Under the pieces are notes generated by a model, which ran no database searches, was not told the DNA's origin, and saw only the letters and a program-made list of their open reading frames with translations. Shown one piece after another: positions 11,620 to 21,826 of a stretch of DNA of 64,000 nucleotides. Numbering within the stretch: position 1 is the first letter of the stretch; each line of letters starts with the position of its first letter. Position numbers and translations under genes: made by a program. Source of the stretch: Lindgomyces ingoldianus (Eukaryota > Ascomycota > Dothideomycetes > Pleosporales > Lindgomycetaceae); assembly GCF_010093535.1 (NCBI RefSeq), contig NW_022985180.1:971321-1035320 (forward strand), given 5' to 3'.

Positions 11620-12053
11620 TAATTACATATAAGCTAGTATTAGTATAATAAGAAATTACTAAGCTTTAAGTAGCTAATAAGGCTACTACATAATATAAAT
11701 TATATAAAAGAAAGTAGATTAAAGTAAAAAAAACTTTAATAATTTAAAAAAGCTTACACTTAATAGCTTTAAAAAAGTTTACAGCGCATAGTAATAAAAA
11801 GAAGGTAAAGAAGTAAGTGTAAGCAAAAGTAAGTAAGCTATTCTAAAGGCACTATAAATAGTGCAATTAGACTAGGCATAACATACAAACATATAAGCAA
11901 GAAGTAGAAGTAGTATCTAAATAATATTCTAGGCTGTACTGTACTATATAGTGCTAGAGCAGGTTGTTATAGGCTATAATAAAGTTTGTTAGGGTGGGGT
12001 CTTAGCAAAAGTAAGCAACTTAGGTGTGTAAGCAACTTGCTTGTAAAGTACGT
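11620..12053 (+). mobile_element. Fot1/Pogo-like fragment (3' end with right TIR)
   Basis: It duplicates 11,047-11,487 of the neighbouring copy and ends in a type-A TIR followed by TA (12,054-12,055). It is more mutated than its neighbour. Its left part is replaced by the hAT-like element that ends at 11,618. Confidence 0.7.
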
Positions 12054-12143
12054 TATATTTTATTTAAATTAATTTTAAATTAGTTTTAAATATTTCTTAC
12101 ACACTATAAATAAAGACTATTAGCTTATAAAAAAGAAAGTAGT

Positions 12144-12908
12144 GTAATAAGTCTTATTGTAACGATTCTACAAATCGTTCCATATCGGGTCGCTCGGATC
12201 CTATCCGAAGGGTCCCCGTATCGGCCCCGACCATGACTCGACCCAGCCCCCCGCAGTTACCCCTATTCCCTCATGTATTTAGTCGCACCTTGCCCCTGTA
12301 GCTAGCTCGGTAGTTTTCTGATATCCTACATACAAGGCCTATAGGTGTCATTGGTATTCCCAGGTCTCTGAGTCCCCACGCACTCCCATATGCCTCTGAG
12401 TGGATTCATACCGCATTCGGACCCATTGTCTTGCCTGCGCNNNNNNNNNNGGTATTCCCAGGTCTCTGAGTCCCCACGCACTCCCATATGCCTCTGAGTG
12501 GATTCATACCGCATTCGGACCCATTGTCTTGCCTGCGCCGTTACACTTATAAATTGTTTTATCTTAGGTTACTTAGATTCTATCTAAAGAGTCTCTATAT
12601 TAGCTTTAACTATAACTTAACTTTATCTTTTATAGTTATCTTTATTTATCTAAGTATTTAGTTGCACCTTTTTTTTTAGCTAGCTTAGTAGTTTTCTAAT
12701 ATCCTTTATACAAGGCCTATAGGTGTTAATAGAAATTCCTAGGTTCTAAGTCCCCACGCACTCCCATATGCCTCTGAGTGGATTCCCACCGCATTCGGAC
12801 CCGTTGTCTTGCCTGTGCCGTTGCAGGGTCGGGGTCGGGGCCGGTACAGGGGCCCTTCGGATAGGTCTCGGGCGACCCGAGATGGAACGATTCATGAGAA
12901 TCGTTACA
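12144..12908. mobile_element. Two nested LTR-like copies, one GC-rich, with an inverted terminal piece
   Basis: A GC-rich copy (12,159-12,544, TGTAACG...CGTTACA) is flanked by CTTAT (12,154-12,158 and 12,545-12,549). It is inserted in an older copy whose start is 12,144-12,158 and whose remainder runs from 12,545 to about 12,828; that remainder is the same sequence after C->T decay. Positions 12,829-12,908 are an inverted copy of the first 75-80 bp of the unit. The GC-rich copy includes the assembly gap at 12,441-12,450, so its true length is probably 98 bp shorter. Confidence 0.55.
12353..12538. other. Assembly gap (10 N) with identical 88-bp flanks
   Basis: Ns occupy 12,441-12,450. The 88 bp before them (12,353-12,440) and the 88 bp after them (12,451-12,538) are identical by eye. 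This is the usual trace of two contig ends that overlap but were not merged. A short open frame reading through the Ns is not a gene. Confidence 0.9.
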
Positions 12909-13203
12909 ACTATTTAAATAAACAATGCTAAAATTCCCTTGTTACTCTACCTGTTAAGTTATGTAACCTAATAGACAATAAATAAACAGACTTACTAAGC
13001 TAGTGCACAGCTAAATATAGCGTCTAATAAGAAAAGAACGTTTAAGCGTTAGAAGCGCTAATAAGTGCTATAGTGTTAGACGCTTACAGCATGCAATAAT
13101 AATTAATTCTTAGAACTCTATGTATATACTTTAGATCTTAACTATTATAGAAAAGTTATAATTAAAGTTTAGTTTATTCTAGTTTATCACTACATTAACT
13201 AAG
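12904..13203 (+). mobile_element. Left part of an older LTR split by the Gypsy element
   Basis: It is related in sequence to the 546-bp Gypsy LTR (compare 13,040-13,203 with 13,390-13,480) but diverged. It stops at the TSD CTAAG and resumes at 36,215. Its own 5' boundary is uncertain. Confidence 0.5.
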
Positions 13204-13749
13204 TGTTACAGCCTACAATTAGACTGTAAGCAACTAGTCAGCTGTGCCCCACTGTTTAAACAATCAAGGATGGAAAGTCCTTGATTCCTTCCCTGATAAG
13301 TCACGTGACTTAACGGACGAGGAATGGACTAAGCTCTTGGACCAATGCGCGGCGGAGTGCATCATCTAATAAGCAAGGAACGTTTGCATGCAAACCTATG
13401 TATATAGTTTAGAATTCTAACTTTATTTAGAAAGCTGTAATTAATAGTTAGTTTATTCTTTATATAGACTAAGTAGCATTACTACTTTTTAATAAAAAGT
13501 AATCTAATTATATATCTTACACTATATATACCTTCTTTCTTGTTCTACTAAAGGAACTGTTTAACCTAAGCGCCTTATACTGCTGTTGTAGAGTAAACCA
13601 CAGTTAGCTGCCTCTTCTAGTTCTTGTAACTGCGCCCTAACAGACTGTACACCTAATAAGGCTAAGTTCTCTTCTCTCTATTCACCTAACTATTCTCTAT
13701 AGGCCTAGAGTTCTTTAAAAACTATTTCTTTAAAGTTAAGACTATAACA
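13204..13749 (+). repeat. Gypsy 5' LTR (546 bp)
   Basis: It starts TGTTACAG and ends ATAACA. The first 190 bp retain many C and G that are T or A in the 3' LTR (for example the cacgtgact near 13,303); its last part is more mutated than the 3' LTR. Confidence 0.9.
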
Positions 13750-14667
13750 TTAATTACTATCTCTAATAAAGTATAAATCTAAATATTACCTCTACTAACT
13801 AGAAAATAATTAGTGCCTTACTAGTAGGCACTAGCTAGATTCTAACTCTAAATAAGAAAGCGTTAACTAAACAGCTAAACAACATAAGAAACAAGATTAC
13901 TAAACTAAAATAACTATTAGCCTAATTAGTAAATTATAGACTAATAATAGTAAATGCGTAGATTTAAAACCTCTAACTTAAAGTATTAAACTTAAGAAAT
14001 ACAGTTTAAAAAAACTAAACATAGACTTTAAAAAAACATTAAAACTTCCACCTCTTAAAGCTTTTACTAAAAGTGTAAAGAATCTTAAGCTATTCTTTAC
14101 TTAATACTACCTCTATATATAATATAATAAGAGTGCTTTTTAAACTTATAAAGAAATAATCTTTTAAATAAAGCTTTATCTAAAAGGCTCTCTAGCTATT
14201 TAGTTCTAACTCTATGTAGACAACTAGATAGATTTTAAAACTAATAAAAATTTTTTATTAAAAATATTTTTTTTTAGTAGCATTAATTTCTTTAAAGAAG
14301 CTCTAACTGCTATTTATAAACTAGTAAACTAAAAAAAAAACAGTAGTTAATAAAATAAACGCTTTAAAATAAAGAGAAAAATAGTCTAACATTATATACC
14401 TTACTTCTGCAAATAACTAGCTATCTGTAGATAGATAGACTAATAAGCTATAAGTAAAATGTTCTATAATAGGCTAAACAATATAGTTAAGAATAAATTT
14501 ATGCATAATAAAAAACTAAAGACTTTAGATAAATTTATTAACTAAGTAATAACCTATAACAAAAGACATATAAAACATTAGAGGGGAAAAAAACAGGTAT
14601 AACAACATAAAAGTCTAAATAGACACCTAAAAAGAAGAAGGCTCTTTAATATAATAAAAAACTAATA

Positions 14668-16016
14668 ACGTACCTAACAGGTTAGCCGGCTACACAGGTT
14701 AGCTGGCCACTTTTGCTAAGCCCCTACTAAACTCTACCTATCTACATAATGCTTTAACAACAACACTAGATTAAATTTTCTAAAGAATGTTAGATATAGC
14801 TTGCTTTTTAGGCTTTTAAATAAGACTTAAAACTCTTCTTATAACACGCTGTAGCTATTTATAATGTCTCTTACATAACACTAAGTAATTAACGCGCTAG
14901 ACAGCCTTTATAAGTAGAATGCTAGCCTAAATTAAGGAATCTAACTAAGCTTAAAAAGAAAGTAGTTGTTAAGTATATACTTAAGCTTATTTGTGAAGCT
15001 ATGTGGAGCACCAAAGACATGAGGAACTGGATTGTATTGTATTGCTAGAGGAGTCCTTTGCAGGAGTCTATATATATGCGAAATAAGTGGGTGAGTCGTG
15101 GCAACAGACTGTGCTGAGATGCATACGACTATGGTGCCGACGCATGATCATCGTGTGACGACACATCCGACTATCGTGCGACTATGGTGACGACGCATCC
15201 GAGTGTCACCACTGCAAACATTATTACATGTAGATTTCTATCTAAGCTTATAGCTATAGCTAATATAGCTAATTCCTTACCTGCAGAGTGTAATCTAGGC
15301 TAGGTTAGCTTAAACTAGCCTAGTATGTAGGTTAAGCACTGCTTTAAGTTCTTAATAAAGTTTAATTATAAGTATAATTATAAAAAAGTGCTTTATAAAA
15401 ATCTAAAGGTTATCTAAGGCTAGTTTTACCTAGTAGCTAACATAAAAGCTAAGTATAGTATCTAAGATAAAAATAAGTATAACTTTAATAAGTTAGGCTT
15501 TATAATAAGCTAAATATTAACTAGAGCAGTTATTATAGCTTTAAAGAGACAAAGATAGCTAAAGGTAATATAGTAAGGTAATAAAAAGTAAACAACAGTT
15601 ATCTAGGGCATTAATATAATAGAGTAGGCTATAAGATTATAAAGCTTTAAGCAGTAAATAAGGCTACTATGTAATATAGATTACATAAAAGAAAGTAAAT
15701 TTAAGTAAAAAAGACTTTAATAGTTAAGAATAAGGCTTGTCTAACTGCTTTAAAGAAGTTTAGAGTGTGTAGTAATAGAAAGAAGCTAAAGACACAGGTG
15801 CACGCTAAAAAAAGTAAGCTAAGTTAAAAGTAATATAAGTAGTGTAATAAGACTAAGCATAACTTGCGTATATGTAAGTAAGTAGTAAAAGTAGACTTTA
15901 AATAATATCTTATGTTGTATTACTTTATACAGGGCTAAAGTAGGCTGTTTTGCGAGAGAATAGGGTAGTTTTAGTAGGGGCTTAGCAAAAGTAGCCAGCT
16001 AACCTGTTAGGTACGT
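14668..16016 (+). mobile_element. Fot1/Pogo-like transposon (type B), internally deleted, with a nested solo LTR
   Basis: The TIRs start ACGTACCTAACAGGTTAGC and are flanked by TA (14,666-14,667 and 16,017-16,018). Without the solo LTR it is 1,115 bp, against 1,854 bp for the copy at 25,655-27,508. The missing ~740 bp map to one junction near 15,630. A degraded YNFNK block (family: YNFDE) lies near 15,475-15,500 on the plus strand. It is a non-autonomous deletion derivative. Confidence 0.8.
14992..15220 (+). mobile_element. Solo LTR (229 bp) with 5-bp TSD
   Basis: It starts TGTGAAGC, ends GCAAACA and is flanked by TTATT (14,987-14,991 and 15,221-15,225). The homologous transposon at 25,974-25,985 shows the empty site. 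It is much less mutated than the related copy at 5,373-5,602. Confidence 0.9.
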
Positions 16017-18272
16017 TAGACCTTAGTTATGTAAAACACATATATAGTACTTCTAAGAAAAAAAGTAAGAGTCTTTCTAAAAGTAACAGACTACTTTTAA
16101 GCAAGAAATAAAAAAATAGCTTAAAAAAAGCCTATCTAATCTATAAAAAAGTAGGCTACTTTTATTAAAAATATCTAGACTCTAGGAACTTAGAGAATAA
16201 AAATAAGAGACTAGCTATAAAAGTTATGTAAGCTAAATAAAGGCTAATGTTAAAAAAAATTTATAACAAACTTAATAAATAACTTTACTAGAGATATAAA
16301 GCTAACTATAAACTACTAAACTGTTCTAGAAATTACTAGAAAGTAAAAGTATAGGATAACTAAGAAGTTCTCTAAGTAATTAAATAAGCTGCTGTTTTTA
16401 AAAGACAGCGCAACTTAACATAAGTAGTAAACTATGTTAAGAATATAAAATAAAAAGAAGATAAATTCCTCTTAAAATAACTAATAATAAGCATACTTAT
16501 AGAAAAATTAGCCTACTAATTCTATTACAGCAAATGTTAGAAATGTAGAGAAGCCTATAACTACAACTATTATAAAAAGGAATACTATAAGGTACACATT
16601 AATAATAACATAAACATATATAAATTTATCTTAAATATTACTAAAACATATTATAGTATCTTAAATAAGATAAAGAGATAGAAGTTTTTTTAAAAAAAAA
16701 TAGAAAAGGCTTTAAATAGTAAAGCATGTTACTTTATACTCTATAACTCTACTATAAAAGATCTAGAACACTACCTCTAGCACTTGCAATAATAAGGAAA
16801 AAACTTAAAATAGAATAAATTAACTAGTACTACATTCTATGTAAAAGTAAATAATATAAAGAATTTAAATGCAAATATAAAGCACACTCTCTATAAATTA
16901 TTAGAATAAAAGAATACCCTAGATAGACCTAAGTACAGCTAGTACTAGTCTACATAAACCTAAAAGAATGCCTAATAAAGTAGTACCTATGCACTAATTA
17001 ATATTGTGTACAACATTAGCCTATAAAGCATTAAGTAGGATAGTAGCTATAGTTAGTAAAAGAAAATTTTATAGGTAACAACACTTTAAAAGAAGCAGCA
17101 ACCTAGTGTAAAATGCTAAGCTGCCTACATTGTAGCATAAAACTAAGCTATAAACAAGAAGCATAGACTAACTATAAAAATATATAAGCTACACCTTTTA
17201 CTACTTTTAATAAAAGGCATAAAGATAAAACAACTAGCTTCCCTAACATTATTAAGTTAAGAATAGAGACTGCCTAGTAGACAACTGCATAATCTAAGAA
17301 CACTAGCAATACAGAATCTAGACAGACTAGATAGACAAATATAAAAAAGACATAGAAAATGTTAAGCTAGATAATACTCTTAACTATAAAAAAATCTTCT
17401 ATAATGCTAAGATTCTAGTAGTAGTAAGATAAGAAATTAGTAAAAGTTTTACTATAAAATTTACTCTTAACAGAAGAAAAAAAGTAGTGTTAATAGATAG
17501 CAGATGTATATTTACTACTATTAACTTTAACTAGGTAGACTAACAAGACATACTATACTAAGTAAAGAAAAACTCTTTTAAAGTCTCTTTAGTAAATGCT
17601 TTGTTAATTAAATTTAGAAATAGCTATATATAATTAGAAACAGTTAAGCTAGAACTATAAATAAAAAACACTTTTAAATAAAGATCTCTAAGTATTCTAC
17701 TTCTTAGTAGAAAATATTAAGCAATACTTAAATATAACTAGTTATATAAGCATAATCTAGAAATTAACTAGAAAAACATAACTATCTAGACTCTAGAACA
17801 GCACGCTATAATAACTTAGTTAGCATGCTATTAGAACAACTGCTTAGCGCACAAATAAGTAAAGTAAGAAGTAGGATAGTATTCTAAGAAATAGAAACTA
17901 AAGAAGTTTCTCTACTAAAAACTAGAAGCCTACGCTATTTAAATAATAATAAAAAAACTTAAGAAAACTACACTTAAAGAAATGCTTAAAGATAAGAAAA
18001 TAGAATAAGCAGAAATATATAAAATAGTATAAGAAAAAGAACATATAATTCTTAAAAAATACAGCAACTATTAAGACATATTTAAAATACCTAAAGATCT
18101 AGAAGAACTGCTACCCTATTAACTATAGGATTATGCTATAAACCTAAAACTAAATCTATAGCTAAAAACACACAAGCTAAGACTACTTACTAGGATTTAA
18201 AAAAAAGCTCTATAAAAATACATAGACAAAATGCTAGTAAGAGAATATATAAGAAAAAGTAAAAGCCTTATA

Positions 18273-20138
18273 ACGTACTTCATAGGCGAGTTGCTCACAC
18301 ACCCGAGTCGCTCACTTTTGCCAAGACCCCACCCTAACAAACTCTATTATAGCCCATAACAACCCGCTCTAGCACTATATAGTACAGTACAGCCTAGAAT
18401 ATTATTTAGATACTACTTCTGCTTCTTGCTTACACATTTGCGCGTTATGCCTAGTCTAATTGCACTATCTGCAGCGCCTTTAGGATAGCTTACCTACTTT
18501 AGCTTGCACCTGCTTCTTTGCCTTCTTTCTATTACTGCGCGCTCTAAACTCCTTTAGAGCTATTAAGCGTAGGCTTTCCTAAATTATTAAGGTCCTTTTT
18601 ACCTTAATTTACTTTTTTTTATGTAATTTATGTTGCGTAGCAGCCTTATTAGCTGCTTAAAGCTTAGTAATTTCCTATTACACTAACACTAGCTTATGTA
18701 TAATTATTGCTGCCCCCTTTAAGACTTTCTTAAACGCCTTAACTATAGAAGTTAGTAAACTATTTATATGCTTTTAAATTTTTATCTTTATAAGCATTAA
18801 TTGCAACTTAAGTTCTAAAGTATTGCTTAGGGTTTATAACTACTAGAGCTTGTTATATATAGGTAGTAGTAGTAATAGAGTGCGCAACTTTATATTAAGG
18901 CTTATTATAACTTATTGTGGGTTAAAAGAAACTAATCTAGCGCTTTAAAACTCTTCTTAAATATTACTAAAAGTAATTATAGCATTATAGGCTGCTTTAA
19001 AGCATAGTAGGAACTTTATTTTTATAATATAAGTAATTTAGTTATGTATAAGGTTTTTAGCTTAGCGCCTATACACCTTCTTTAAAAAAGCAAAACAACC
19101 TACATTAAGTAGCTATAAAAGGTGCAATAAGTAAAAAAGTATATAAATAGTAATAATCTTATTATCTTTATAGTATTACTAGAAATAAAGTAAGTTATAG
19201 CTCTTATAGCTGTTAATAACTAGTAGACAGTAGCTGCTAACAGTACACTTTTTTATATGCGCGTTAAAGTGCTTTAACTAGTCTAGACTAAGCTAATTAG
19301 TAGTCTAGCTGTGCTTAAAGATTATAATAACTTAATCTTAAAGTAGATTTTCCTTCTTATACTAGTTTAAAAAGTAGTTACTACTCTAAAAAATAATAAA
19401 AAGCAAAATAGCCTACCTTTTAGCATTAATGCTCTAGATAGCTGTTGTCTACTCCTAGTTACCTAGCTAGACTGCTTTTAGCTGTCCTTGTCTCTCTAAA
19501 CCTGTAATAACTGCTCTAGTAAATATCTAGCCTATTATAAACCTTATCTTGTTAAAGTTATACGTGTTGTTATTCTAGATGCTATACTTAGCTTTAATAT
19601 TCTTTATAAGGTTAAACTAGCCTTAAATTACTATAAAATTTTTATAAAAAGCTCTTTTATAGTTATACTTATGCTTAAACTTTACTTTAAGCTCTAAGTA
19701 ACACTTAATAAATGTATTAAGCTAGTTTATACTAACATAGCCTATATTACACTTAGTGTGTAAAGAATTAGCTATATTAGCTATAGCTGCTAGCTAGGAG
19801 GGAAATCCTTGCGCATTTAGCTTAAGTATGTGCTAAATAATTACCTACTCCTTATTATTATCTAGCTTTTATAAGTTAGCTGTATAATTAGCTTAGAAAG
19901 GTTGTCTAGCATGTTAGTTACTTATTATCTTTTAAAAGACTCTATAGATAGCTGCAGCGTGTTAGTTAAAAAGTGTTGTGTTTTATTTAAAAGCCTAGAG
20001 TGTAAGCTGCATCTAACATTCCTTTAACACATTTAAGTAGTGTTGTTAGGAATACATTAGTGTAGAAAGAGTAGTGTAGTAGGGTCTTAGTAAAAGTAAG
20101 CAACTTAGGTGTGTAAGCAACTCGCCTATGAAGTACAT
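18273..20138 (-). mobile_element. Fot1/Pogo-like DNA transposon (type A), full length, inactive
   Basis: It is 1,866 bp, with TIRs of about 60 bp starting ACGTACTTCATAGGCGAG and TA on both sides (18,271-18,272 and 20,139-20,140). The transposase lies on the minus strand: 19,532-19,574 reads NNTYNFNKIRFIIG, the YNFDETGF block after G->A mutation. A Cys-rich tail typical of the family's C-terminus is detectable, degraded, near 18,430-18,470. It is inserted in the Gypsy pol region. Confidence 0.85.
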
Positions 20139-20390
20139 TAGCCTTAGTAGTAGTATTTACAAAGAAAAAAGAAGAGAAGATAAGAGTTTACTAGAACTAT
20201 TAAACTTTTAATAAAAACACTATTTAAGATTAGTTTCTGCTACTTATTATATAAAACATAATAAATTAGCTTTATAAAACTAAGCATTACACTAAGTTTA
20301 ACATGTAAGATAGATTTAATAAAATATAAATAAAAGAAAGCTATAAATAGATAACAGCCTTTTAAACTCTAAAAGGCTTTTATAAGCTTT

Positions 20391-20809
20391 TGTCGCGTAC
20401 AGCTATCCGTCTATATATATCCTTCTGCTGTGCTAGCTAGGAGGTTAACCTTTTAGCAAACGCAACAGTTATAAGCCTAGTTCACAGCGTAGTGTAGATA
20501 GTTAGCGTTTAAAAATTTACACACCCCTGCTCTACTAATAGGGTCGCATTATCCTAGAGCACTGCGTGTTTAATTCCTACGCTTAGCAAAGAGCATTTAG
20601 GCAGTGCGTCTATTACAGAGGCTACCTTACTAGATCTGTCTCTAAGTTCTGTTGCTTAGGCTAGGGAGAGTGTGTTAAGGTTGTTTTACTATGTTTCACC
20701 TCTCTTGTTCCACAGTTTAAGCTGGGGGGGTGTGTCGCGTACAGCTATCCGTCTATATATATCCTTCTGCTGTGCTAGCTGGGAGGTTGACCTTTTGGCA
20801 AACGCAACA
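20391..20809 (+). mobile_element. Miniature LTR retrotransposon (TRIM-like), 419 bp
   Basis: Direct repeats of 77 bp lie at 20,391-20,467 and 20,733-20,809, each beginning TGTCGCG and ending CGCAACA. They are flanked by the TSD GCTTT (20,386-20,390 and 20,810-20,814). The 265-bp interior has no open frame. It ends in a purine-rich tract (agctggggggg) just before the 3' LTR, as expected for a polypurine primer. The LTRs differ at three sites, all G in the 3' copy and A in the 5' copy. This fits a terminal-repeat retrotransposon in miniature, mobilised in trans. Confidence 0.8.
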
Positions 20810-21787
20810 GCTTTTTATTATACTATTTAGATTAACTAATGCACTAGCTACCTTCTAATAAGTAATTAACACTATACTTAACTTATACTTAGACATCTTT
20901 ATACTAGTATACCTAGATAACATTCTTATCTATACTAAAAGTAATAAACTAGACTATGTTATAAAAGTAAAACTAGTACTAGACTAGTTATAAAAATATA
21001 GACTTTACCTACAACTCTTAAAATATAAATTTAATATATAAGAAACTAAATACCTTAGATGTTGAATAGGCTCTAACAGCTAGCTGCTTATAGTATAAGC
21101 ACTTAAGTAGCAAGAGTAAGAGTGGTGTACAGTGTGCACAGTGTATAAGGTAGGTAAGGTAAGAGCAACATGTTTCTAGTTCTATTACTCTTATCTTTCC
21201 TCTATACAGAGAAAAAGGGGGATATTTAGATGTTCACGCACAGAGGTTCACACATAAGCATTATGTAACATTAATATGTAATCCTGCTTATGCGCAATTG
21301 TTTATATCTAGGCTGCAACGCTGCTGCTGTGTACAGACACTAGCAACTTTTCTTTTTATCTAAAGAGTTACCTTCTGTACGTGTTACCTTCTTTCTGTCT
21401 GTGTAGGTCTATTTAATTATGTTCTACCTTTACTCTACCTTATTTATTAGAACTTGCCTTAGTAATGCTGTACATTAAGATAGGCTAGTTACACTATATA
21501 AGTAGCTTTATAAATAGTGTAAAAAGTTTTAGGCTATTATTATCTAGCTTTTATGCGCTTACTTTATAAGTAATTTAGTAGTGTATAAACTATTTTATGT
21601 AAGGTTTTATGCTAGAATAGTGTAAAATCTTTGTGTAGGCAGGTGCGTAGGGAGGTGTATATAATAAAGTCTTCTTTTTTTTTTTACTTTCTCTTCTTTA
21701 TCTTTTACTTTTTAAGCTCTACTATACTATTTCCTAGCTTTTTTTTCTTTTTGTATAGTGCTAACAGTGACAGATACTCCTGCCTGC

Positions 21788-21826
21788 ACACACACACACA
21801 CACATAGAGAGAGAGAGAGAGAGAGA
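21788..21826 (+). repeat. (CA)n-(GA)n microsatellite
   Basis: A run of CA dinucleotides is followed by a run of GA dinucleotides, inside the 4.1-kb LTR element. Confidence 0.95.

Noticed and set aside
7571..11626. 8-bp TSD for the hAT-like element
   Set aside because: The flanking octamers (cttagtac and ataattac) differ at three positions including transversions, so no TSD is claimed.
12326..12514. Minus-strand open frame of 62 codons across the N run
   Set aside because: It reads through the assembly gap and two copies of the same 88 bp; not a gene.
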